Assembly (NCBI RefSeq): GCF_019925205.1
Contig: NC_083560.1
Location: 33,154,270 to 33,218,269, forward strand
Length of the DNA stretch: 64,000 nucleotides
From: Metopolophium dirhodum
Taxonomy: Eukaryota; Arthropoda; Insecta; Hemiptera; Aphididae
Direction of reading: 5' to 3'
Both the position numbers and the translations under genes were made by a program. The notes under the pieces are model-generated. The model ran no database searches. It saw nothing but the letters and a program-made list of their open reading frames with translations, and was not told the origin of the DNA. Below, in pieces: positions 1 through 11,257 of the stretch (position 1 is its first letter; each line of letters starts with the position of its first letter).

Positions 1-52
1 AAAGACAGAGTCATCGATGACATAATGATCATTACCGATAATGGTGAAAAAA
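1..52 (+). CDS. 3' end of a coding exon (partial, host gene unknown)
   Basis: The first frame is open from the window edge for 17 codons (ending in ...ITDNGEK) and then meets AAAAAA|GTAAGTG, a consensus insect 5' splice donor with its GT at 53-54. In the same frame a stop follows soon after the donor. The residues are acidic and ordinary for a protein but too few to identify. No downstream exon could be matched in the next kilobases. A chance open frame beside a chance donor cannot be excluded. Confidence 0.35.
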
Positions 53-2215
53 GTAAGTGAAAAGTATTATTTTAAATAATTTAATTTACTATACTCGTAC
101 GTACGACATACCTCACTAGTAATTAATTTTCTTTTCCTATTTGGTGTGTTTTTTTTTTAAATTAATTAATTAAAATCGAACGTAGTAGCGTTAAGAAGAA
201 ACCAAAATATTATGTACAAATTTACTGAACAAAATATATGAATATATAATATTTGTATTATATTACAGCCGTTGGCTGTTACTTGTTAGTTTATACATTT
301 GACATTACACAGCAGACCGTACGTAGCGAGAGCTCGTCGAAAACAATAAATATTTGTTTGTAGTGTACAAGGTACGGTGTTGTAAAGTATTTAAGCAAAA
401 GTATTCAAATACATTTTTTAGTATTGAATACTTTTTTAAATACTTTTTATTTTTAATTAAATTAAATTTTTTTTGTATTTGAAGATTATTTCAAATACTT
501 TATAATAGATAGTATTTGGGTGGTATTTTAAATACTTTTTTAAATACTTAAATACTTATTTATAATACTTTAAATACTTATTTTTTAAAACACTGGTAGT
601 GTACTAGTGTGTGTCAGGAAATTGTGTAATTTTTATTTACGCCACACTGAGGTATTTTCGCCTTACAGGTCCGAACGGGTTTTATCGCCACGGTGTTTTT
701 AACGAATCTAGACGTAATCGTCTAGTTATATGATTTTATTTATAAATGGGTAAATATTATCTCGGTATGGAATATCGATGTACTGCTATATTCAAGGCCA
801 CATTTAGGAGGAGCTCTGGGTATAACAGCCCCGGGCACCAAAATTTTATTGTCAGAAATTTGTTTACTTGTGAATAATTAAAATATTATAATTTTAATTA
901 TTTTAATAACATTATTTTTATTGATAGAAATATCGCGTTATGGCGATGTCAGCTCCGGTTATATACCTAAAAATTGTCATATACAATTATAAATGTTAAT
1001 CACATGTTGAACATACGCAGCAGCTGATATAGAATTGGTTCATATCCTAAGATCCTCGTCATTTGTCAATTGTAGTATAATTAGTTATATATTTATTTGT
1101 ATAGGTAACGGACACAATTCTAAATTAAATTATAATTATCCTAACAATATATTAACGATAACAATAAAGATATAATGTTATAGGCACATTACATTTAAAA
1201 AAAAACGTTATGGAGCCTGTTCATGTGTCAGTCGTCAATGATGATTTGTGTGAGTGTGATTGTATTCTATCTACATATTTTCTGTATGTGCATTGTGCGC
1301 ACGTCATGTCAACAGCACCGTCGACCAAAAATGAAAAGTGTGATTTTTTGGTCAAAACACCCTTTACAGGATAAACTCATACGGATCGTCGATTGGACTG
1401 ATTTCATTAATTATTTTTTGTTAGAAACAAGATCATTTTATCAGGCCACATTGGACCGAATTTTAATTTCATTGCTTAAAACAAACATAGAATAAAAATA
1501 TGAAAAGCCAGGACAAATTGGTCTTATTCAAATTCGTTTATATGGTCGCCTAGTAATAGATATGCCAATTATGAAAACCAAGAATTCCACTTTCAAAAAA
1601 AAAAAATAAATATATCGATTACTACGAGGCGTGAAAGTTTTTCCCGTAAGCCATATATTTGAGAAAAAAACAGGTCACGTGCAGGCCCCTTGAATATATT
1701 ACCTAACAAATAAACAAGTTATCTTTGAATAATTTGTTACCATCCAATTGCATCGCATAATAAGAGTCAGGAGAATATTATGTTATATCATTTTGAGAAA
1801 ATTATAATTATATTCAGAAATTCATTTTAATCATATAAATGTATTAATATTATTTTAGATACATTGCATGGTAAAGAGGTTTCTCATCTATTGAAATCTA
1901 ACTAATAAGTTTTTTTCAACAATTGACAATTGTTAATAAAACATGAAAAGCTTGATAATTTAATACAAGGTTCATTTTAAGTTTTTATTACTGCGTAAAT
2001 AGCGTAAGCGTAAGTCCATATAAGTTTTTAATGAGCATTCAAAGTTAAAATTATGTGCAAATATGAAATAATTGAAAATTGGTTTAAGTATTGACATAAG
2101 AATATGCTAGTATCTGTATTATTTAGGTAGGTACTTGTGAATACCAATAGGCCGGGTCTAATTGTGAATCGAACTCATCCCGGGAGGCACTTGTAACATA
2201 CTTTACAGAAGAGCG
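53..2215. other. AT-rich intron or intergenic DNA
   Basis: Apart from the simple repeat listed separately, I see no gene. A 90-codon frame at 1223-1495 has no recognisable domain. At about 2150-2180 the minus strand has a tRNA B-box-like GAGTTCGATTC, perhaps an old SINE. If the exon at the window start is real, this stretch begins as its intron. Confidence 0.5.
375..595. repeat. Degenerate AAATACTT-type simple repeat
   Basis: The heptamer AATACTT and near variants (TACTTTTT, AAATACTT) recur many times in about 220 bases with irregular spacing. It is low-complexity repeat DNA without coding potential. Confidence 0.8.
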
Positions 2216-2395
2216 ACACCCACTTTTTTTTTATTCATTAGATTAAAGTATGGTTAAGTTAGGATTTTATTAATCCACCGTAGGTTAAATTAAGTAAAAA
2301 CTACAAATCTGGTATAACTTTGATACTTTAGAGTTAAATTATGCACTAACATACAAACCACACGGGGTCTGTGATCTTAACGGGATGCCTATACA
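2216..2395 (+). mobile_element. Helitron-like internal fragment
   Basis: The words TGGTATAACTTTGATACTTT, AGAGTTAAATTATG and ACATACAAACCACACGGGGT match the subterminal part of the better preserved Helitron copies at 13.9-14.3 kb and 19.5-19.8 kb. The terminal CTAG end is absent here, so this is a decayed or truncated copy. Confidence 0.4.
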
Positions 2396-2800
2396 TTAAA
2401 AAAATAATATAATTTAAACTAAAAAAGACATACTAATTTAATTATGATTAATTTATGATGTTATCACTAAATTAAAACTACTTGTAGTTAAGTTACATTA
2501 GCTGTTTCAAATACCTACATCGTTACCTACATTTTATGGGTTTTTCTTTGGGAAATGGGAAGAACCCATAATTCATTATTTATTGTTAGTATTTTAAAAT
2601 CTAGATACAAAAATACATAGTTCTAGCTTTCTATGTCACATTGTACGGTCGAACTTTAAAAATTCAAATCACGGACATTTTGTATGGCCAGATAATGTGT
2701 ATACATTTTATAACGTGGACACTTTGTACGCAACGGTAGAATGCACATTTCAGAACCAGGACAGTTTGTACTAGAAATCTAGTACCTATATACTATATAC

Positions 2801-2980
2801 CAGGGGTAACCAATTAATATTTTTGATGGGCTACAATCTGGAAGTTGTTCAAGAGCGGTAAAATTTGCTAACGTCGGTAAAACCAATGAAAAAAAATAAT
2901 AAAATTCAACTCTAGAACCTTATACTGTCGGTTTTTATTTGATTTTTTCTTGTCTGTTGGCCATCACTTGGTGACCCCTG
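2801..2980. mobile_element. hAT-type MITE, 180 bp
   Basis: The element begins CAGGGGTAACCAA and ends TTGGTGACCCCTG, imperfect terminal inverted repeats with the CAGGGG ends typical of hAT elements. The flanking octamers are CTATATAC (2793-2800) and CTATATAA (2981-2988), an 8-bp target duplication with one mismatch. It has no coding capacity. Confidence 0.78.
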
Positions 2981-3238
2981 CTATATAAATAAGAAAACTT
3001 TCCAAAGTCATGAACAATTATATCATAAATGTTGTAACGTTTCATATAATTTCAACTCATTTTAGACCAAAACTCGTAAATGATGATTTTAACTACCTAT
3101 ACCCAGTGGCGAATTAAGGGTGTCAATTTAGGGGCAACCCATTATAAACCAGCAATTACATTACCTAAGAAGTAATATTTAGAAAAAACCACATCAGATA
3201 TACGAAATTGTCAATCGCCTATAAAACAATGGGAAATG

Positions 3239-3345
3239 GGCATATATATATATATATATATATACATGTATATATATATATAACGTACATACATATATAT
3301 ATATTTATACATGTATATAGATATATTTATGTACATAACGCATAA
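3239..3345. repeat. TA-rich microsatellite
   Basis: Runs of (TA)n are interrupted by CATGTA and GTACAT words. A shorter version lies in the right arm near 5560-5620, so the arms differ here in length. Confidence 0.85.
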
Positions 3346-3502
3346 ATAGAAACAGAAAAGTAGTATCTAATAAATGATTGACAACCATGGACACAGTGAT
3401 ACGACTTTTTGCACAGCTAAGCGTGCAGGATATAGATAGCACACTGTGAGCAATACGGATAAGTCGATAGGGAAGGAGGAAGGTAGAGGAGTAGGAGACC
3501 CC

Positions 3503-3510
3503 TATAAAAA
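3503..3510 (+). promoter_or_regulatory. TATA box in the LTR-like arm
   Basis: TATAAAAA is followed about 30 bases later by TAATCAGACGTG, a plausible initiator. The mirrored arm keeps an equivalent box on the other strand near 5380. Transcription from both would converge on the spacer. Confidence 0.4.
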
Positions 3511-3923
3511 CAGACCTAAAACGGTCTGTAATCAGACGTGTTCGCCCATTGCCATCACAAACATCTTCACGGTACTCAGCACCAGAATTATATAATTTAT
3601 AATTTATACACCAGAGTAAAATCTTAATAAACGTCTTTTACGATTTAACGAGTTTAATTTTATTCAATCAACAAGAAGAAATCCTCATCACAACGGTATT
3701 GCTTCCTGCAACCCGTTAAACCACACAATCAACCCGATTGTCAGTTTACCACAAACTTAATAATTTTACTTAATTATAACTTATAATATGTATACAATAA
3801 TCAATTATATTAAATTTTAAATCACACCATCGTCTTAAGCACATAAATATCCTTAGGATCATTAAAAAAAATTCTGAAATACTATCGTAAGTTATAAAAA
3901 TCCATGTGTAAATCAAACTACTA

Positions 3924-4960
3924 AAGCGAGTACTCGTCCCCCAGATCGTCTAATTGACCACCTTCTCCAGCCTGCGATGACGTGCGACGACCACAGTGAT
4001 ACCACCAACTACTACATTGGATACACCAAATAAAACTGTAACCATGGTTTCCCAATCTGGTGTGGCAACAGGGAATGTCCTTCCACAGCCTATTAATATT
4101 ATATCAAAACCTCGATAATCATTATATCGGTTTTATGAACGGGTACCTAGCATGCATAAATGGAGCATTTTGATTCTGCGTGGTATGGAAACTTGAGTTA
4201 GTCAATTATATCACAGATGTAACAATGCCTCATAAACCGTATAATATTACCTCAGTCCGCTCTGAGTAAGATAAATATATTTAATAAACACGTATTTTTT
4301 GGCAATACATTTAATATTACAAAAAACGATAAAGTATAATCATACATTCATACGTTATACAAATACATAAAATATTTATAATATAGAATATTTTATAAAC
4401 ATTAAAATGAACAATGAAAACAATATACATCGCAGGTACCTATGTGTATTGTAATATTAGGTACAGTTATACATTTAAATGCAACAATTGATTTTTTTTG
4501 ATTTTTTCAGTTTTTGAAAAAATTACCTATATTATCATACTACCTATATAATATGCATTATACCTACCTATATGGCTATATTCAAGTTTATTGCTTCATT
4601 TAAATGTTTACTATGTACATACCTATTATAGACATTACACTTCATTCACCGAGTTTGAGTTTTTTTTCTAAAATCCTGTGTTTGAAATTTTCTCTTGGCT
4701 CCTGAGCATTCGTCACATCAATGCCCGAATTCAATTCAGTTGTAATTTTGCCATACTTTTTGTGTGTGCGTCTTAGATTAGCGTACACTATAAAGTATAA
4801 AATGATTTTCTTAAGGTTCATCTTTGTAATTTTAAGCAATTAAGAAAACCTATCAAACCCGTGGCAGCAATAATGGTAATAGATTATATGTCTTTGGTAT
4901 AATTTTGTGCCAAAAATCTAACAAAGTAACACTATCACGTGTATAATATTGAAAATATTA
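3924..4960. other. Spacer of the large inverted repeat
   Basis: About 1 kb of mostly AT-rich DNA separates the arms. Near 3940-4090 it is less AT-rich. No reading frame of weight is seen; the 65-codon minus frame at 4642-4839 has no recognisable feature. Confidence 0.6.
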
Positions 4961-5730
4961 GTAGTTTGATTTACACATGGATTTTTATAACTTACGATAG
5001 TATTTCAGAATTTTTTTTAATGATCCTAAGGATATTTATGTGCTTAAGACGATGGTGTGATTTAAAATTTAATATATTTGATTATTGTATACATATTATA
5101 AGTTATAATTAAGTAAAATTATTAAGTTTGTGGTAAACTGACAACCGGGTTGATTGTGTGGTTTAACGGGTTGCAGGAAGCAAGACCGTTGTGATGAGGA
5201 TTTCTTCTTGTTGATTGAATAAAATTAAACTCGTTAAATCGTAAAAGACGTTTATTAAGATTTTACTCTGGTGTATAAATTATAAATTATATAATTCTGG
5301 TGCTGAGTACCGTGAAGATGCTTGTGATGGCAATGGGCGAACACGTCTGATTACAGACCGTTTTAGGTCTGCTTTTATAGGGGTCTCCTACTCCCCTACC
5401 TTCCTCCTTGCCAATCGACTTATCCGTATTGCTCACAGTGTGCTATCTATATCCTGCACGCTTAGTTGTGCAAAAAGTCGTATCACTGTGTCCATGGTTG
5501 GCAATCATTTATTAGATACTACTTTCCTGTTTCTATTTATGCGTTATGTACATAAATATATCTATATACAATATACATGTAAAAATATATAATTATGTAC
5601 GTTATATACATATATATATGTGCCCATTTCCCATTGTTTTATAGGCGATTGACAATTTCGTATATCTGATGTGGTTTTTTCTAAAGATTACTTTTTAGGT
5701 AATGTAATTGGTGGTTTATAATGGATTTCC
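4961..5730 (-). repeat. Right arm of the large inverted repeat, LTR-like
   Basis: This is the reverse complement of 3136-3923, from the inner edge (TAGTAGTTTGATTTACACAT) to the outer edge near GGTTTATAATGG. The promoter-like and poly(A)-like signals of the arm therefore lie on the minus strand. Small differences, mainly in the TA-rich part, show the arms are not a very recent copy. Confidence 0.85.
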
Positions 5731-6269
5731 AATTAAACTTCCTCACTATCTTAGTTGTGTATCTTATTTCTATTACTTATTATACCTGTTTGTTAATTAC
5801 TTATTCTCCTTATTCGATTTACATTGTTGTAATAATTATATTTGCATTATTTATTATATCTGCATGTTATCTACTTATACTCATCATTTGGTATACGTAG
5901 GAGTAAAGGGACGTCATCCGTTACAAGTTCACAACTCGCGTTGTATTACCTAGGTACTGTGTAAACCAAATTTTACGAAATTTACTGTAATATTTTTATC
6001 TACTATAAAAAAACTATAAAGTATATCAAAACTATAATCACACCAGTGTAAATAGTGTAATAATCACTCCAGTGTAAATAGTGTAATAAACACAAAAAAA
6101 ACATTTAAGGTTACATAAAATAAATTATTTATTCGTTATACATTGTTATTGTAGTATATGAATAATACACTATATATTTGAGTAAACTTGTAAATTAATG
6201 TACCAGGTAAGCTCATACTCGGGTGTAGGAACACAAACGCAATTAAAACATATTTTGCAATACAAAAGA
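5731..6269. other. Non-coding stretch
   Basis: AT-rich DNA with a short direct repeat (CAGTGTAAATAGTGTAATAA, twice near 6040-6090). No gene is seen. Confidence 0.5.
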
Positions 6270-6460
6270 ATATTAGCCAACCAACATTCCTTAACGATTA
6301 CGTAACAATCTTTCCGAGACGTCCATACAATAAAAAAAAATGTCCATATATGGATACACAACATGAATACGCGGACATGCGCAATTCACATAACAAACAC
6401 GAACCATCAATTCTGACGTTACGTTATAACAATAGAGTGGGGATAAAACAATCGCTTTCT

Positions 6461-6468
6461 TATATAAA
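6461..6468 (+). promoter_or_regulatory. TATA box of secreted-protein gene 1
   Basis: TATATAAA followed by CGCCACGCACAGACAATAGACT is kept almost unchanged at 42495-42502 in the paralogue. The upstream words (AGAGTGGGGATAAAACAATC and the sequence before it) are also conserved. This marks the likely core promoter, with a start site near 6492. Confidence 0.7.
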
Positions 6469-6491
6469 CGCCACGCACAGACAATAGACTC

Positions 6492-6760
6492 TTTATAGTA
6501 GTACACTCAGCGGAACACGGCAGATCAACACAGATGACCTCGTCAACGGCATCAGCAGCAAAACCACACAACACCGACCAGTTTTTCTTTCGACATGAAA
6601 TTAATCTTTCTTCACAAAGTTAACTTACTATTGCGTTTGTTCTAACACCAAGATATTGCAGTGTAAATCGTAAATTGTTAATAACGTGCATTGACTCGTC
6701 ACAATCGGAGACGTACACATTCCAACGAGAGTTTACACATCTTGCTCAATACAACACGAG
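6492..6760 (+). other. Exon 1 (5' UTR) of secreted-protein gene 1
   Basis: The stretch between the predicted start site and the donor ACACGAG|GTAAGTG is highly similar to 42526-42795. It has no frame leading into exon 2. It carries two upstream ORFs: one of 29 codons (6534-6623) and an overlapping one of 16 codons (6595-6645). Both of their ATGs are lost in the paralogue. The exact 5' end is inferred from the TATA spacing. Confidence 0.65.
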
Positions 6761-7271
6761 GTAAGTGAATATACATAATATGTTTTACAATCGAAGACAA
6801 ATTATCAATTCGGTACTCAACTAATAATATTCAGTAGTAGGTTAAAAGTTACAATAAGCATGCCATCTTAACTAGTTACTTCCTGTATAATCTGCTGCCT
6901 TGCTGCGCATTTCCCATACTCTCCATGACATATTCACCATCACACAAAACATATATAAGCTATTTTTATAAAACGTATTATGTGCTCATATCGCTACTAC
7001 CATAGATAATATAAGATTCTTATATTACCTATAGCTACAACATTGTTACACGAATTTTCGCCAGGGACAAAATATTCGTTCTGATAAAAGTTTGACAGAA
7101 AGTAATGTTTCATTTTTTGATTGTTGGACAAAAAGTCCAAAAATACTAGATATTCTATTACATTTTTACTTATAATTATATTATATTATAAAGGTAATAG
7201 GTAGGTTAAAAATCATAGTGTAATAGGTATTTCTTTTTTATAATTAATATTAATATTATATTATATATATA

Positions 7272-8326
7272 TGTTACGGTCAATGACGAAAATTGAACAT
7301 TTACGTTATTAACCGGTCATTAACGTTATAAGCCAAGTTGCTAGGTTAATTTCATAAACTACCGGGCAATGACGTCAGTTTCCAAGATGATAGATTATTG
7401 TTGAAAATTACAAAACAAAATAAAACAATTTTACCTCAATGACCGAATATTATTAACCTAACCGAACGTTATTAACCATTGACTGTTGGTCAATTACGTA
7501 AATGACTGAAAATACACATAATTGAATTAATTAAAGACTACAGTTATTAATATTTGTCTTACTATTTTATTTTATTATCAATGATATAATATATTTATTA
7601 TTATTTATTAATTATATTTTTTTCGCAAGGCATGCTGTTGTGACATTTTGAGTTACACAAAAGTTACTATTCCCGCTAATCGACAAGTGCATTTGATTCT
7701 TCTGTACTTTAGTTTGCAATTGCACCTTCTGTAACCTTGTGATCCAGTGACACTACTAAAACCTGCAGCTTCTCTCTGCGTAATTTCTTTTTCGCTATTT
7801 ACAGATTCCAATTCAACGAAACATTCTTTGTAGGGATCGATTTGTGATCGAGTATACAAATTACAGTAATGCCGTTTTCTCTGTACCTAATAAAAGATAA
7901 TCATTTTTTAATTCAAATAAATATATCTAAATAATCTTGTTAGATAACCATGGCATTATAGAACTTAGCCATCGGTTATGTGCCTATGTATTATTGTATT
8001 AATATTATTATGGTTTGCTCGAGGAACTATCGCTGGTTATCGATGATATTAATAAATAATACAATATACTAATGTAGTAACGTGTGTGGATAGATAACTG
8101 ACAGTGACCCGTAGGTAAGTTATAAATGTATAATTTACAACCACGTCCAACGAGAGTTGGGAATTGACGTGAATAAAAAAATAATACTCGTGTTTACAAC
8201 ATTAACCATCATGTGTCGCCACTTCCGTAAATTACCAATCATTTACGTAAATTTGTACTGTACAAGGTCATTTTGGACATTGGCCGGGCTTTAACGTAAA
8301 TATCATTTTCGTCATTGACCGTAACA
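7272..8326. mobile_element. Ginger-like DNA transposon, decayed, 1055 bp
   Basis: The ends are perfect inverted repeats of at least 20 bases (TGTTACGGTCAATGACGAAA and its reverse complement), with TGT...ACA termini and TATA on both outer sides as a possible 4-bp target duplication. Ginger elements are known for retrovirus-like TGT...ACA ends, 4-bp duplications and an integrase-like transposase; some carry a cysteine-rich tail. A remnant of such a tail lies inside on the minus strand. The TA-rich flank makes the duplication less certain. The element sits in intron 1 of secreted-protein gene 1 and is absent from the paralogue. Confidence 0.65.
7624..7859 (-). pseudogene. Cysteine-rich transposase tail remnant
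   Basis: The minus strand encodes CNCKLKYRRIKCTCRLAG and then, after a frameshift, CNSKCHNS. The order C-x-C, C-x-C-R-x-A-G, C-N-S-x-C-H matches the cysteine-rich C-terminal tail known from integrase-like (Ginger/KRBA2-type) transposases. The catalytic domain is not recognisable, so only the end of the gene survives. It lies within the TIR element at 7272-8326, which supports a common origin. Assignment to a named family is inference. Confidence 0.5.
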
Positions 8327-8737
8327 TATATATACAATAATTAATAATAATGAGTTGACAATAGCAGAATTTTTCGCATACATCATTGTGTAAGAAAACG
8401 TCATTTTTATTAAATTATTATTATTATTGTAGAGTGATTGGATGTTTGAATTGACTATTTTTTTAATTTAACATATTTAAAAGAACGATTTGATCTTATA
8501 TATTTTTGAACTTACTCTTATATTATTGGAGGAACAACATATTGCCCTTAAATAATGCACTTTAATATCTTTTATTAATATAATTTTTTTGTTTTTATCA
8601 TCTACATCTCTATTCATAATAATATGACGTATGCTATTGACTTTATAACGAGTTCTTTTAATTTCAGCCCCATTAACACAAACTAATGGTTCATCACTAA
8701 TACGATTGAGTACAGTTTTTATTTAAATAAGGTTTGA

Positions 8738-8847
8738 GGTCCCACACGAAAATGTATTCAGACTTAGGACTGACAACTTAAACGTAGTCTAGTATCTAAG
8801 ACTTTAATAAATAAAGGTCCCGAATTGGCTCACCTATTAGTACAAAA
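8738..8847. repeat. Direct repeat, copy 1
   Basis: About 110 bases ending AATTGGCTCACCTATTAGTA recur at 9272-9380 with few differences. Both copies lie in intron 1 of secreted-protein gene 1. The origin is unknown. Confidence 0.75.
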
Positions 8848-9271
8848 CAAATGTGTTAATTAACACAAGCTAATGGTTCATGACTACTAAGATTGAGTTC
8901 AGTTTTTATTTCAATAAGCTTTAAGGAATTAAATATTTTCCTAGGTCTAACATTAATTAAGCTACATAATTTTCCCTTACTAAATATTTAATTCAACTAG
9001 AATTGTAAAAGAGGGTCTTGCTGACATTTTTGAAATTCTTTGTATTGCTTCCTACCTCTTTGATCATAAGTGAACAAAAGGGCCATGTTTTTTTTAAATA
9101 AAGTTCATTTATTTCTCCTACGACAGTCTCTAATAACAAACAACTGTTTTCTTTGAATGATGTTGTCAATGCAATATCTAAGGAGGCTTAGTAAATTCCC
9201 ACACTAAACATAGCAGGTAAGCGGGTACTAATGTAAGGTCCCTCACGGAAAAAAATACACCCATACGTAAG

Positions 9272-9380
9272 TTCCCACATGAAAATGTATTCGAACTTAG
9301 GACTGACTACTTAAACGTAGTCTAGTATCTAAGACTCTAATAAATAAAGGTCCCAAATTGGCTCACCTATTGGTACAAAA
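9272..9380. repeat. Direct repeat, copy 2
   Basis: This is the second copy of the 8738-8847 unit, sharing CTTAAACGTAGTCTAGTATC and the downstream TAATAAATAAAGGTCCC. The 420 bases between the copies contain intron sequence shared with the paralogue. Confidence 0.75.
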
Positions 9381-9927
9381 TTACCAAGAAGTAAACCCAA
9401 AATGCCTGATGAAATATAACATTTCAGGTGCCGATTATTTATTTTTCACTACATTTATATGATCCACAGATCTCATGCATTGTTTATTGTGTTCTGGTTT
9501 ATAATCGAAAGCAGATATTCTGTCGTTTAATTATTTCAAGGGAAAAAGTTTTAATGCTTTTAAGTGGCTTTTTAAAATAAAACTCTTAATGTAATTAGCA
9601 CAACCTTCCAACAAATCATGAATAATATGTACATCATAAAAATCAATTACAAATATAATGTAATATGAATAAAATGTGTTACATTTTTTAAATAAATATT
9701 AGAATATTAGAATATTTTGTATTTTTGGACTTTTTGTCCAACTTTTTTCAAAATAAACTTTTTGACAGATTATCAATCTGATTTTTTTGACAAGTTATAT
9801 TATATTAATAACATGTATGTTTTGTATGCTTACAGACGCACATTCTACACATTGCGAATCGTACGAATATCAAGCATACATCTGGGGATATTTACATAAC
9901 TTGTGCTGTACCTGTGTGTCAATAAAA

Positions 9928-10437
9928 ATGAAAGCAATATATTCTGTCGTTTTTTACACATCGTTAGCAATTGCATTATCTTCACCCAATGTTTCCACGT
10001 TCTGTGGAAACGATGAACAGATCGAAGATTTAAGAACGGCGTTAATAACACAGGAATCCATTTACACAGCATTAACAACACTGAGCGCAATACCGATAAC
10101 CGGTGCGACGTTAGCGTTTGCGCAAGTGATGATGTCAAGCCGGTTTGCTTTGCGTTTGCAAGAAGGATTTGATGAAATGGAAAGTTCGTTAAATAAGGAT
10201 CACAGAGACTACAAACAGTGTTCAGAAATCTTGGAAATGTCAGTAACAGCAACCGCAGTCATGAAATCAATTAGTTTTGGATTCTCTCTGACATCAATGA
10301 TACCGGGTGTCGGTTTGGCATTATTAATTCCGAGGTTATTTACATCGATATCTGCTATGGCAATTATAAGAGAAAGATTAGCAGTTTGGCAAAATGCTGG
10401 TTGCCAATATGCTACAACAAGAGATTGTAATATATAG
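9928..10437 (+). CDS. Secreted four-cysteine protein, copy 1 (169 aa)
   Basis: I do not recognise the family. Residues 1 to about 20-25 (MKAIYSVVFYTSLAIAL...) form a signal peptide, so the product should be secreted. The mature part has four cysteines (C26, C98, C159, C167), enough for two disulfides, and looks helical. Hydrophobic stretches lie at about 50-68 and 117-147, and the end is CQYATTRDCNI. The start is the first ATG after the acceptor TTACAG|ACGC (exon 2 begins at 9836). The frame is open further upstream, but the paralogue lacks one base in this leader, so only the part from MKAIYS onward is shared. Exon 2 holds the whole CDS and poly(A) signals follow. The paralogue at 45095 differs mostly by amino-acid replacements. 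A role as a salivary or other lineage-specific secreted factor is possible but unproven; nothing shown here fixes its target. Confidence 0.8.
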   Translation: MKAIYSVVFYTSLAIALSSPNVSTFCGNDEQIEDLRTALITQESIYTALTTLSAIPITGATLAFAQVMMSSRFALRLQEGFDEMESSLNKDHRDYKQCSEILEMSVTATAVMKSISFGFSLTSMIPGVGLALLIPRLFTSISAMAIIRERLAVWQNAGCQYATTRDCNI

Positions 10438-10444
10438 GTGAATC

Positions 10445-10531
10445 AATAAATGTATATTAATGATATGATTTCAATATGATTTGATTGTAAACGATGATAA
10501 CACCTATATATTAATTTTATCATAAAATAAA
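10445..10531 (+). terminator. Poly(A) signals of secreted-protein gene 1
   Basis: AATAAA occurs at 10445-10450, eight bases after the stop codon, and again at 10526-10531. Both are kept in the paralogue (45588-45593 and near 45670). The second has more room for a normal 3' UTR. Confidence 0.6.
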
Positions 10532-10539
10532 TATTATAA

Positions 10540-11257
10540 ATTATACCGTATTATGTTTGATTTCATTTATTAAAAAACTATCTATAAGTTAGTTAATCTA
10601 TTTTTTGGGTGTATATTTGTATCTAGTTAATTTCCAACACTAGTTGTAGGTATACAGTGTTATAGTAGTCAGTACAAAACGTATATCCGTGTTATCGTTT
10701 CATATTATTATTATTTTTATTTATTATGATGTCCTAGTCTAGGACATCACTCCTAGTTGTATTTATTAATCTGAGAATAGTTTAGTTTATAATTTTAAAT
10801 AATATGTATAATAATAATATGTATTATAATATAAGACCGTGTGGTGATACCACTTAGGTACTGATCAGATATATATTATTATTTGCACGACGCTAACGTT
10901 TGGTATTCATAGGCAATATTATATTATAATAGGTCATTAGCCTTCCACGTGCGTTCCCGAATCTATGGCGTAATATACTTTTTATCCCATAACCAAATCA
11001 TTTTAAATGTAAGAAAATATAAATTAATATAACCACTTACAATAATAGTCAATACAATATATTATTTATATAAATGAATATACATAAATGGAATATTTTA
11101 TAAATTAATAGGTAATTATAATTCATTATATTATTTTGTATTTGTAAAATCTTAATGGATTAATCTCATGTCATTATTCTTATTTCATTTACTAAACATA
11201 TTTTATTTTTAGTTGTAGTTAAGTAAGTTGAGTGGTAACTTAAAATTCCGTTTTCAG
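10540..11257. other. 3' flank of gene 1, largely shared with block 2
   Basis: AT-rich DNA without a gene. Parts such as TATAGTAGTCAGTACAAAAC and CCACTTAGGTACTGATCAGA match the paralogous flank around 45785-45975. Confidence 0.55.

Larger units (their letters stand above)
3136..3923 (+). repeat. Left arm of a large inverted repeat, LTR-like
   Basis: About 790 bases recur in reverse complement at 4961-5730 with high identity. The arm carries a promoter-like TATAAAAA (3503-3510) and, about 120 bases on, an AATAAA signal (3626-3631), the layout of an insect retrotransposon LTR. I found no gag or pol, and the exact LTR ends are not clear. It may be one of two solo LTR-like copies in opposite orientation, or the arm of a foldback element. 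Confidence 0.8.

Noticed and set aside
1223..1495. 90-codon plus-strand frame (MCQSSMMICVSVIV...)
   Set aside because: No family resemblance, no promoter or poly(A) context that stands out, and AT-rich DNA of this length gives such frames by chance.
9787..9927. In-frame upstream extension of secreted-protein gene 1
   Set aside because: It begins with a non-ATG codon, crosses the intron-exon boundary, and is out of frame relative to the paralogue.
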